Source: Mucilaginibacter pineti
Lineage (GTDB): Bacteria > Bacteroidota > Bacteroidia > Sphingobacteriales > Sphingobacteriaceae
Length of the DNA: 64,000 bases
Direction: 5' to 3'
NCBI RefSeq assembly: GCF_900101875.1
Contig: NZ_FNAI01000005.1
Span: forward strand, 124,001-188,000
Each line of letters opens with the position of its first letter. Position 1 is the stretch's first letter. The notes beneath the pieces were generated by a model. That model worked only from the letters and a program-made list of their open reading frames with translations, searched no databases and was not told where the DNA came from. The translations under genes and the position numbers were made by a program. Positions 1 through 6,913 of this stretch are shown here, in pieces.

Positions 1-731
1 ACCTTAAACACCTCTATAAACACAATTGGCGACGATGACACATAGGTAAACAACCCGGCAAACGCGAAAGCGCCTGCCAGCGCATAGGTTAAAAATTGCG
101 CGTCTTTCATCACCGTTAAAAAATGATTAATGATGGGTTTAGGTTTTAAGGAATACGTAGGATCGGGTTGATAACTCTCTGGCAGAAAAAAGATGACCGC
201 CGCCAATATTACTACGGCCATAATAGTGAGTGTTAAAAATATAACCTGCCACTCGAAGTGAGCAGTTATATAACTGCCTATTGTTGGCGCCAGCATAGGC
301 GATGCACCCAGTACCAGTATCAACAGGGCAAACACCTTGGCTATATCGCCAACCGGAAACAGATCACGAACCATAGCCATTGCCGCTACGCTCGCCGCGC
401 ATCCGCCAATCGCCTGAAAAAACCGCATTACAATAAGCATTTGTAAAGAGCTGGAATAGAAGCAGCCTATCGAAGCCAGAATATAAAGACAAAGTCCAAA
501 ATACAATGGCTTTTTACGGCCAAACCTATCCAACAAAGGGCCGTATAATAATTGCCCTGCCGAAATGCCTATAAAAAAGCTGGATAATGAAAGTGCTACC
601 TGATCCGTACTGGTATGCAGGTATTTTGCTATCGCTTTAAATCCCGGCAGGTACATATCAATAGAAAAAGGCGCCAGCGCCGTTAATGAACCCAATATCA
701 GAATTAAAAATATGTATCGTTTTTTAGTCAT
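1..731 (-). CDS. Bcr/CflA-family MFS drug efflux transporter (3' end cut by window)
   Basis: Reading from an ATG at 731 towards 1 gives an uninterrupted frame of about 243 residues with no stop before the window edge, so the C-terminal part lies outside. The N-terminus (MTKKRYIFLILILGS) leads into membrane segment 1, followed by the signature LAPFSIDMYLPGF and the MFS loop motif GPLLDRFGRKKP between segments 2 and 3. These match proton-driven Bcr/CflA multidrug exporters of the inner membrane, normally about 400 residues with 12 segments. The substrate cannot be told. A palindromic intergenic repeat lies just upstream. Confidence 0.85.
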   Translation of the reverse strand, partial: MTKKRYIFLILILGSLTALAPFSIDMYLPGFKAIAKYLHTSTDQVALSLSSFFIGISAGQLLYGPLLDRFGRKKPLYFGLCLYILASIGCFYSSSLQMLIVMRFFQAIGGCAASVAAMAMVRDLFPVGDIAKVFALLILVLGASPMLAPTIGSYITAHFEWQVIFLTLTIMAVVILAAVIFFLPESYQPDPTYSLKPKPIINHFLTVMKDAQFLTYALAGAFAFAGLFTYVSSSPIVFIEVFK

Positions 732-741
732 TGTTTGTGTG

Positions 742-830
742 AATTAGTCAATAGTCGATGGACCATAGTCCATAATAAGACAGAAAAAATCTTTTACCAT
801 GGTCTATCGACCATTGACCATGGACTAATT
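742..830. repeat. Imperfect palindromic intergenic repeat
   Basis: The left part (about 742-773) and right part (about 796-830) are inverted copies built from AGTC/GACC/CCATGG words; after allowing a 7-base gap the arms differ at three positions. It separates the transporter start from the end of the barrel gene and may form a hairpin that ends the barrel transcript. Confidence 0.6.
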
Positions 831-2049
831 AAAAAGTTTCGCCTAAATTAAGGTTTAAAGATGAGAAGTCGCGGCTGATGCCATAATCGAGGCTGATATT
901 GGTACCCGATTTTTTATTGAATTTGAAGCGCAAACCTGTACCACCAGCAGGGTGCCAATATACAAAACGCTTGGTAACAGGTTCCGATACTGAATTTACA
1001 TTGGCAAATAACACAAAGCCCAACAGGCCGTTACGGGTTATATCCCGGCGATATTCGGTTTCAAAATAAGCCAATCGTTCGCTCCGGTAACGGCTTTGCA
1101 CGAATCCCCTGCCCGATCGCTGGTAGGGTTCCCAACCCAAACTGGGCAAATTAAGATAAGGTGTGCCGGGAGTAAGCGATGTCCAGAAGTACGACCAAAA
1201 CGCAAGCACATTTTTAGGTCCCGAGTTGGTTAAGGATATATATTTACGCAGATCTATGTACAGGGATTGCCAGTCGGTATGGCTACCCAATATTTTAGTA
1301 TTAAAGCGATAAACTATATTAGCATAGGCACCGGGCAATGGGTTAATGGAATTTTTACGGGTATCGTATAATAAATTGAACGTTATTCCCGATGAAAAAG
1401 CGTCATGCCCTGTTTGTGTGCCGTATTTATAATTGGTAAAATTACTCAGGGTATTTTCTCCGTCACTTTCAATATCCATGTAATAATCAAGATCGTACCC
1501 TAAACCAGCGTAAAGATAGGGCTGTATTTTAGCCAACACCGTTTGGTAAAAACGACCATATTTATAATTCACTAAAAACTTATTGCCGGCTGCCTGATTG
1601 CCACCCAAACCCCAGGTAGTTTGCGGATAAACAAGTATGCGGGTATCGCCACTGATATTCCATTCGTTATTATTAGTCCAGATATTTGAGCGGATAGGCA
1701 GGCCATACCTTCCCCTTAAATTAAAATATGGGGTAAACGTAACGCTGGATAAGTTGGTAGTGGTTTCATCACCGAGATAAAAACCAGCCGTTGTGGAGGT
1801 AAATAACGCACGGCCGCCACTCCGTCCGTCGCTTGATGAGATAGGAAGAAAGGAAAAATAGACCTTCTTTTTTTGGGTAGATGCACCGCGCGGTTTAATT
1901 TTAAATACCGACCTAAAAACATCGATAAGATCTCGCTGTGCAATGGTATCCGCACCTTTTTTCAGGGTATCAGCAACGTGCTCAGCACTTTGCGCCAGCA
2001 GCGTAAAAGGAAGTAAACATAATAATAATGTAGTAAGCCTTTTAACCAT
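829..2049 (-). CDS. BamA/TamA (Omp85)-like outer-membrane barrel protein
   Basis: A 406-residue protein with a signal peptide (MVKRLTTLLLCLLPFTLLAQ) followed by a short linker and one long beta-barrel. Alternating aromatic/polar strands and glycine-rich turns run from about residue 60 to the end, and the last residue is phenylalanine, the usual BAM recognition signal. The late motif GTGLRFKFNKKSGTNISLDYG resembles the last strands of the bacterial surface antigen (Omp85/D15) family. No POTRA domains are present, so it is a barrel-only member rather than BamA itself. Function is unknown; an outer-membrane pore or lipid/protein handling role is inferred from the family. Confidence 0.75.
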   Translation of the reverse strand: MVKRLTTLLLCLLPFTLLAQSAEHVADTLKKGADTIAQRDLIDVFRSVFKIKPRGASTQKKKVYFSFLPISSSDGRSGGRALFTSTTAGFYLGDETTTNLSSVTFTPYFNLRGRYGLPIRSNIWTNNNEWNISGDTRILVYPQTTWGLGGNQAAGNKFLVNYKYGRFYQTVLAKIQPYLYAGLGYDLDYYMDIESDGENTLSNFTNYKYGTQTGHDAFSSGITFNLLYDTRKNSINPLPGAYANIVYRFNTKILGSHTDWQSLYIDLRKYISLTNSGPKNVLAFWSYFWTSLTPGTPYLNLPSLGWEPYQRSGRGFVQSRYRSERLAYFETEYRRDITRNGLLGFVLFANVNSVSEPVTKRFVYWHPAGGTGLRFKFNKKSGTNISLDYGISRDFSSLNLNLGETF

Positions 2050-2138
2050 TTCTTTTTTAAACGAAAAAATGAGGTTTGCCGTTTGCCTCCTTAAAAATTA
2101 TTGTTCAAAAAAGTATTTGATACGCCGTAAGTTAATAT

Positions 2139-2173
2139 AAAAGCCCGCAATTTTCAAGAAACTGAGGGCTTTT
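2139..2173 (-). terminator. Hairpin downstream of the glycine-zipper gene
   Basis: AAAAGCCC at 2139-2146 pairs with GGGCTTTT at 2166-2173 across a 19-base loop. On the minus strand the stem ends in a T run, as expected for an intrinsic terminator of the gene ending at 2195. Confidence 0.6.
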
Positions 2174-2194
2174 GTATTAAAGGTTTTACTTTAA

Positions 2195-2527
2195 TTAATG
2201 AGTAGTTACAACAGTAGTAGTTGTTGTTTTATAATGATGGTGATGACGCGGATGCGCGCGACGCCATGCTATCCGTCTTTTCTTTTCGGCAGCCCTGCGG
2301 CTTTCGTTACCTATAATATAACCACCGCCAGCGCCTACTGCTGCACCAATCACCGCGCCGCCTACGCCATGACCTATAAGACCACCTGCAACGGCACCGC
2401 CGGCACCGCCAATAATTGCACCTTTAGCCTGCGGACTAACTTTTTTGTGGGTTTGTGCCTGAGTGTTAAAATTCAGCATCAGCAGAAATGCTAAACACAT
2501 ACAGGCAAACATCATGAGCATTTTCAT
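2195..2527 (-). CDS. Glycine-zipper envelope protein
   Basis: A 110-residue protein with an N-terminal signal peptide (about residues 1-24, ending near NTQAQ). A glycine-zipper segment follows (residues about 35-75: GAIIGGAGGAVAGGLIGHG, continuing with GxxxG spacing), then a basic, His-rich tail ending in a threonine run. It resembles YMGG-like/Rick_17kDa glycine-zipper proteins, which insert into or span membranes. It has no operon partner: gaps of about 145 and 94 bases separate it from the genes on each side. Molecular function is unknown. Confidence 0.7.
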   Translation of the reverse strand: MKMLMMFACMCLAFLLMLNFNTQAQTHKKVSPQAKGAIIGGAGGAVAGGLIGHGVGGAVIGAAVGAGGGYIIGNESRRAAEKKRRIAWRRAHPRHHHHYKTTTTTVVTTH

Positions 2528-2621
2528 ATAAATATGTATTTGAAAAGTGTTATTAAATTATTTTACAAATACACTATGCAAATAGCAAGCCAGTTAGGTA
2601 AATATCTTTTTTATGAATGGT

Positions 2622-3938
2622 TTATTTTACAAATTGATTAATGATCAACACACCGGCTAGACCGATAACTGAAACCAACGATTCCATAACCGACCATGAC
2701 TTTATGGTATCTTTTATACTGAGGTTAAAGTATTCTTTATACATCCAAAACCCTGAGTCGTTCACATGCGAAAATGCCAGGCTGCCCGCCCCTATTGATA
2801 ATACCATTAAATTGGGGTTAACATGGTTTTGCGCTACTAATCCCACTACTATATTGGCGGCAGTTAAACCGGCCACAGTAGCCGAACCTAAACTCACCCT
2901 TATGATGGCGGCTATTATCCATCCTAAAACAAGCGGCTGCAGGTGAAACATACTAAGCTGACCTGTTATTTGCTTACTAACACCGCTGGCTACCAAAACT
3001 TCGTTCAAAGCACCCGAACCCGCTATAATTAGCAGTATCAGCGCTATATCCTTTACGGCATCGGTATAATTAACTGCCAGCTCACTCATTTTTCGGCCTT
3101 GTTTTATACCGAGCGTATAAGTGGCTATTATCAATGCTATGAGCATCACAATGGCAGGATCGCCAAGAAAAGCTACAAGATGTAATATCTGTTCATTTTT
3201 AATGCCCAGGTACGGAAAACAGGCCGATAGCATGAGTAATATTACTGGCAACAGGGCAGTTAAAAAACTGGTGGCTGCACCGGGTAGTTTATCAGCAGGC
3301 AATTCCTCCGCTCTGAAAGTAGCCAACGGATTTGATTCTATGTTTTTAAGGAACTGCGCAAATACAGGCCCTGCCAATATAATAGCGGGTATGGCTATCA
3401 TCAAACCGTATATAAAAGTGGTAGCCATATCTGCATGAAACATAGCTACCAATGTTGATGGCGAAGGGTGCGGCGGCAAAAAACCATGTGTAACTGATAG
3501 GGAGGCCAGCATAGGCAAGCCGATAAATACCGCCGGCAGTTTATATTTATAAGCTACCGAAAATATAAGCGGCACCATCAGCACAAAGCCAATTCCATAA
3601 AACAAGGGAATGCCAATAATAAACCCGGCTGCAACCAGCGCCAATTGAATGTATTTTTCGCCAACAGCATTAACCATTACCTGTGCTATTTTTTGTGCAG
3701 CCCCGCTTACAGCCACCAGCTTACCGAGCATGGCACCCAGGCAAATAATGATGAGCAGCTTACCCAAAATATCGCCCATGCCCTTTTGTATGGATGCCAC
3801 AACTTTATCAACCGGAATACCAAGCATTAAACCGGCAGCTATTGATACCAGTAAAAAAGCGATGAATGGATTAACCTTACCCCAGCTTACCAGTAAAACA
3901 AGCAAAATTATACATATCAGGATAGTGAGTAATGCCAT
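2622..3938 (-). CDS. GntP-family gluconate:H+ symporter
   Basis: The 438 residues match the normal length of GntP/GntT permeases and form about 12-14 hydrophobic segments. Family landmarks are the start (LLVLLVSWGKVNPFIAFLL), the conserved THGFLPPHPSPS loop near residue 150, and the C-terminal AFSHVNDSGFWMYKEYF. Family members import gluconate or related sugar acids (idonate, glycerate) with protons across the inner membrane. No gluconate kinase or dehydratase is adjacent, so the substrate is open. The upstream gap holds a 12-bp inverted repeat that may control it. Confidence 0.9.
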   Translation of the reverse strand: MALLTILICIILLVLLVSWGKVNPFIAFLLVSIAAGLMLGIPVDKVVASIQKGMGDILGKLLIIICLGAMLGKLVAVSGAAQKIAQVMVNAVGEKYIQLALVAAGFIIGIPLFYGIGFVLMVPLIFSVAYKYKLPAVFIGLPMLASLSVTHGFLPPHPSPSTLVAMFHADMATTFIYGLMIAIPAIILAGPVFAQFLKNIESNPLATFRAEELPADKLPGAATSFLTALLPVILLMLSACFPYLGIKNEQILHLVAFLGDPAIVMLIALIIATYTLGIKQGRKMSELAVNYTDAVKDIALILLIIAGSGALNEVLVASGVSKQITGQLSMFHLQPLVLGWIIAAIIRVSLGSATVAGLTAANIVVGLVAQNHVNPNLMVLSIGAGSLAFSHVNDSGFWMYKEYFNLSIKDTIKSWSVMESLVSVIGLAGVLIINQFVK

Positions 3939-4279
3939 TATACTTTGTTATTATAATTGGGTAAATGGCCTTAAGAGCAAGCCATGCTTTTGCCTAAAGT
4001 AATAACAATATTTGAGTTTAGTTATTTCACAACTCAAATATTACACCGAGAGCTGCCGACACTTTGCTGCCTTTACCCGCAATCACGACTAAACAAAATT
4101 AATTAGAACAAAAATATTAATCAACAGAGCTTGCTTTTATAATCCAATTGTTAAAAAAAACAATTAAATTTGTCCGCTGCAAAACCCGATAAAGTTTAGC
4201 CCAAACCATTACCAGAATTGTTTTTCAATTTTATAAGGATACTTAATACATTTCGGCCGCTTCAATTTTAAAGTTTTTT
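3939..4279. other. Divergent intergenic region between gntP-like gene and response regulator
   Basis: 341 bases, AT-rich, with no coding potential that I can support. It contains the inverted repeat at 4007-4042. No exact TAnnTTTG box was found ahead of the response regulator; the nearest resemblance is TACATTTC about 30 bases before its ATG. Confidence 0.6.
4007..4042. promoter_or_regulatory. 12-bp perfect inverted repeat upstream of gntP-like gene
   Basis: AATATTTGAGTT (4007-4018) is exactly mirrored by AACTCAAATATT (4031-4042) across 12 bases. It lies about 70 bases upstream of the permease ATG and could be a regulator site or a hairpin in the permease leader. There is no T run that would favour a terminator. 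Confidence 0.45.
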
Positions 4280-4636
4280 ATGTCAAAACGTATTTTAGTA
4301 TTAGATGATAACCAGGACATTTTAGATATTGTTCATGAAACGCTTACTTATGAGCAATTTGAAGTTCGCAGTATCTCAAACAGCCTAGATGTTTTACCGG
4401 TAATTGATGAATTTAACCCCAACCTTATTATATTGGATTTCAGGTTAGCGGGCACAAATGGCGGCGAGATCTGTAAAACTATTAAGGTCCATCCAAGGTT
4501 TGGCAATATCCCGGTGATCATATTTTCTGCATACTTTAATAACGATGACCATATACTTAATTATGGCTGCGATGGTATTATCAATAAACCTTTTGATTTG
4601 GCCGAACTTGTTGAAAAGGTAAATAACCTTATATAA
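4280..4636 (+). CDS. Single-domain response regulator (receiver only)
   Basis: The 118 residues are one CheY-like receiver domain with no output domain. The acidic pair is D9-D10, the phospho-acceptor is D53 in LIILDFRLAG, the switch residue is S83 and the conserved lysine is K103 in NKPFD. Such proteins pass phosphate in a His-Asp relay or act by protein contact. No histidine kinase is adjacent, so the partner is orphan. A second receiver-only protein lies at 5689-6057, with two CxxC mini-proteins between them. Confidence 0.9.
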   Translation: MSKRILVLDDNQDILDIVHETLTYEQFEVRSISNSLDVLPVIDEFNPNLIILDFRLAGTNGGEICKTIKVHPRFGNIPVIIFSAYFNNDDHILNYGCDGIINKPFDLAELVEKVNNLI

Positions 4637-4941
4637 CATATCCCCTGAAATATTAAGGATTAAGCTACACAAACCTCACCAGGTGTGCTAATCAGTACTT
4701 ATCTATAGCTTTTTTGGAGCTTTAAGCCACGCATTTTTGATATTGCCTTTAACGACATTTGATAAATGCTAAAAAATGGATACAAAAAATCAATTAATTA
4801 AAAAATCATTATCTCCAACAGGAGTCGAATTGAAATTTTCACAATAATATAATCACCTGATTAAGATATTGATAATTATTTTAACTTTGTTATCAGTGAT
4901 AATTAAACAATAATTAAATACAATAAACCCCTGATTGTATT
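4637..4941. other. Intergenic region upstream of first CxxC mini-protein
   Basis: 305 AT-rich bases without a supportable gene. The only structured part is at 4870-4905 (promoter box, palindrome and direct repeats), described separately. Confidence 0.6.
4870..4905 (+). promoter_or_regulatory. Putative promoter and operator of CxxC mini-protein A
   Basis: A TAACTTTG box (4882-4889) fits the Bacteroidota -7 consensus TAnnTTTG. It is followed at once by the perfect palindrome TTATCAGTGATAA (4890-4902). Two direct copies of TGATAATTA (4870-4878 and 4897-4905) bracket it. No good -33 TTTG is seen at the usual distance, which suggests activator-dependent or weak expression (inference). Confidence 0.4.
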
Positions 4942-5130
4942 ATGATTTCTACACCCTTTGAAGAAGACCATAAGGCTACACAAAGAAGATATCCCTTGTG
5001 TCCAAAATGTAAAACCGAACTCGATAATCGAATATCAAGAGGTTTCTTAGTAAAAAATGTTTTGTTCTTTTTACCGCTTAAAAGATACATCTGTTATAAG
5101 TGCCAGCGAAAACGCTACGTATTTCATTAA
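4942..5130 (+). CDS. CxxC-x27-CxxC mini-protein A (putative zinc ribbon)
   Basis: A 62-residue basic protein with two CxxC pairs: C20-PK-C23 and C51-YK-C54. Between them lies RGFLVKNVLFFLPLKRY, which recurs in the gene at 5246 and more loosely at 22103; all three have exactly 27 residues between the pairs. Four cysteines in two CxxC knuckles suggest a zinc ribbon. It is reminiscent of short zinc-ribbon proteins of the CPxCG...R-R-G-x-x-PYRCxxC type, but I cannot assign a known family. It lies between two receiver-only regulators. Confidence 0.7.
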   Translation: MISTPFEEDHKATQRRYPLCPKCKTELDNRISRGFLVKNVLFFLPLKRYICYKCQRKRYVFH

Positions 5131-5245
5131 CTAAATATTAAAATTCTATACTTCAAATAGGGTTAAACATACCTATAAGTATTATTTGTGCATTTTTATA
5201 CCCGATTTATTCAGGATAACGTATCTTCGATGCCTCTGTAAAGTT

Positions 5246-5434
5246 ATGGCCGAAGAACACCAATTTTCAACGAACAAAAAAAAATACTATTGCTCCAAGT
5301 GTGGGAGCCCTTTTCATTTTCAGCTACGCAGAAACTGGTTTGTAAAAAATATACTCTTTTTTTTACCGGTAAAAAAATATTTTTGCGCCAAATGCAAAAC
5401 ATCAAGCTACGTTTCTGTAAGTAAGGATCGATAG
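5246..5434 (+). CDS. CxxC-x27-CxxC mini-protein B (putative zinc ribbon)
   Basis: Also 62 residues when started at the ATG at 5246. An open frame extends further upstream to 5186, but those extra residues have no match in its paralogue, so the shorter start is preferred. Cysteines are C16-SK-C19 and C47-AK-C50. The core NWFVKNILFFLPVKKYFCAKC is clearly paralogous to that of the gene at 4942, 115 bases upstream. The lysine/arginine-rich surface suggests nucleic-acid or acidic-partner binding, which is inference only. Confidence 0.7.
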   Translation: MAEEHQFSTNKKKYYCSKCGSPFHFQLRRNWFVKNILFFLPVKKYFCAKCKTSSYVSVSKDR

Positions 5435-5585
5435 GCCCATCTGTTACTAATAACTATATTAAATACATTAGTGTTTAGTTAACCAAGCACTACCAACATT
5501 TGTTCAAAACGTCAATATTTCATACTAATTAATTTTTGGTTACTTTAAGTATAGATTTAATATTTATCTGTGATTTAAACATTTA

Positions 5586-5599
5586 ACCAAACATTTGGT
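5586..5599. promoter_or_regulatory. Palindrome upstream of second response regulator
   Basis: ACCAAACATTTGGT has perfect 6-base arms and sits about 90 bases ahead of the ATG at 5689. It is a possible regulator site; no promoter box could be placed confidently beside it. Confidence 0.35.
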
Positions 5600-5688
5600 A
5601 CAAAAATTGCCAAATATCATCGAAAACAATTTGATTTTAACATCCATTTAAAATTGAATATTAATTTGATGATACTAAAAGATACGAA

Positions 5689-6057
5689 ATGAGAAGGATA
5701 TTAGCAGTGGACGACGACAGTGATATATTAGAAGTTTTACAATACATACTTGAAGATTCCGGCTACGAGGTAGAAACACTATCTGACGGTCGCAACCTGT
5801 TCGACACCATAAAAACTCACCAGCCAGATTTAATTTTGCTTGATATAATGCTGGGCGGAATAGACGGCCGCGAACTTTGCCAAAAATTAAAAGCCCATAA
5901 AGAAACACATGATATCCCAGTTATATTAATTTCTGCAAGTCACGATATTTCTAAATCACTTCACCAGACTGGCGCACCAGATGATTTTATAGCCAAACCT
6001 TTTGATATAGATGTTTTGCTGCGCAGTATAAGCCGACAGCTCAATCATGCCGCGTAG
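5689..6057 (+). CDS. Single-domain response regulator (receiver only)
   Basis: A 122-residue CheY-like receiver without an output domain. Active-site residues are D8-D9, phospho-acceptor D52 in LILLDIMLGG, S82 in LISAS, and K103 in AKPFD. It resembles the product of 4280-4636 and is probably a diverged paralogue. It has no kinase neighbour. Its stop lies six bases from the stop of the convergent GbsR-like gene, without a recognisable terminator between, so the two transcripts probably overlap. Confidence 0.9.
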   Translation: MRRILAVDDDSDILEVLQYILEDSGYEVETLSDGRNLFDTIKTHQPDLILLDIMLGGIDGRELCQKLKAHKETHDIPVILISASHDISKSLHQTGAPDDFIAKPFDIDVLLRSISRQLNHAA

Positions 6058-6063
6058 TTTAAG

Positions 6064-6573
6064 TTATTTCTTAAACATTTTAAATATCGATCCAAAAAAC
6101 CAATTCTCTTCGGCCTTCAACATTGTTTCGAGCGTTTTGTTTACGTTATTGGCTAACTTATTAATATTAATTACCGAGGATTTGAAAGCCATAAAAGCAG
6201 GATCTTTTTCATCCCCTTTAACTTCTGTTAACTGACCTAATATTTTTATTACTGGGTCAAGCTCACGTTTTTTACGTTCTTCGGCTACACGGCGAGCAAT
6301 TATCCAGGTATCTTTTTCGGCAAAAAAATATTCCTTACGTTCGCCGGTTTTGTGTTGTTTTTCAACCAGGCCCCAATCTATTAAATCACGCAGGGTCATG
6401 TTGGCGTTGCCACGAGATATACTTAACTCAGCCATAACCTCTTCTGTAGTTAATGCCTCTGGCGAAATCAGCAATAAAGCATGTACCTGGGCCATAGTAC
6501 GGTTTATCCCCCACTCAGATCCCAGCTTACCCCAAGCCTCAATAAATTTAAGTTTTCCTTCTGCCAATTCCAT
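6064..6573 (-). CDS. GbsR/MarR-family transcriptional regulator
   Basis: 169 residues from the ATG at 6573; a longer frame starts at 6597 but runs back through the promoter and operator, so the internal ATG is preferred. The start MELAEGKLKFIEAWGKLGSE, the winged-helix core (TTEEVMAELSISRGNANMTL, recognition helix) and the wing KTGERKEYFF fit the GbsR branch of MarR-like repressors, named for osmoprotectant control in Bacillus. The C-terminal region is a charged helix that probably dimerises. A palindrome within its own promoter spacer suggests autoregulation. Target genes are unknown. Confidence 0.85.
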   Translation of the reverse strand: MELAEGKLKFIEAWGKLGSEWGINRTMAQVHALLLISPEALTTEEVMAELSISRGNANMTLRDLIDWGLVEKQHKTGERKEYFFAEKDTWIIARRVAEERKKRELDPVIKILGQLTEVKGDEKDPAFMAFKSSVININKLANNVNKTLETMLKAEENWFFGSIFKMFKK

Positions 6574-6606
6574 ATACAAATGTAAACAAGTTTCCAAACT
6601 TTCAAA
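6574..6606 (-). promoter_or_regulatory. GbsR-like gene promoter with operator in the spacer
   Basis: On the minus strand TTTG (6606-6603), an 18-base spacer and TACATTTG (6584-6577) reproduce the Bacteroidota -33/-7 promoter exactly. Three bases then lead to the ATG at 6573, so transcription should begin at or beside the start codon. The spacer contains palindrome AAGTTTCCAAACTT (6588-6601, plus strand), overlapping a second one, TGTAAACAAGTTTCCA (6581-6596, one mismatch between its arms). Confidence 0.65.
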
Positions 6607-6641
6607 AATAAGTGAAAGAAAAGGTCTGATATGCAGATTAG

Positions 6642-6762
6642 AGATGTGCAGATTATTTTGTATGAACCGAGATTAAACAGATTTATCTGATTGCCGGATT
6701 TTTAAAAGCATCAGGGGAATCCATTAATCCGTTTAATTAAGGTTCAGATAATCTGCACATCT
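6642..6762. repeat. Composite intergenic palindromic repeat, copy 1
   Basis: AGATGTGCAGATTAT (6642-6656) is mirrored perfectly at 6748-6762. Inside are GAACC/GGTTC half-sites and GATTAA/TTAATC words. Related copies lie at 47055-47199 and 53987-54093. It fills the divergent gap (6574-6913) between the GbsR-like gene and the TPR gene. Confidence 0.65.
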
Positions 6763-6913
6763 GTAATCTGAAATTTGAAATCCAAAATTTTAAAGTTTTC
6801 CACACACATATTATCTTAAGTGTTACCTTCGTTAACAAAAGTGTTCTCCACATTTGTTAATTACTTGTGTGAATTGCTTTTTTTTGTTTCGCTATTTTAG
6901 CAACATCGTTAGT

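Noticed and set aside
258..446. 62-codon plus-strand frame
   Set aside because: It lies wholly inside the Bcr/CflA transporter on the other strand, and its product has no recognisable feature.
2198..2494. 98-codon plus-strand frame
   Set aside because: Mirror of the glycine-zipper gene; the repeated Ser/Thr/Ala pattern is a by-product of Gly/Ala codons on the opposite strand.
5186..5245. Longer start for CxxC mini-protein B
   Set aside because: The extra 20 residues have no counterpart in the paralogue at 4942, while the ATG at 5246 gives the same 62-residue length.
4280..6057. A complete two-component system
   Set aside because: No histidine kinase domain or output domain is present anywhere in the region, only receivers.
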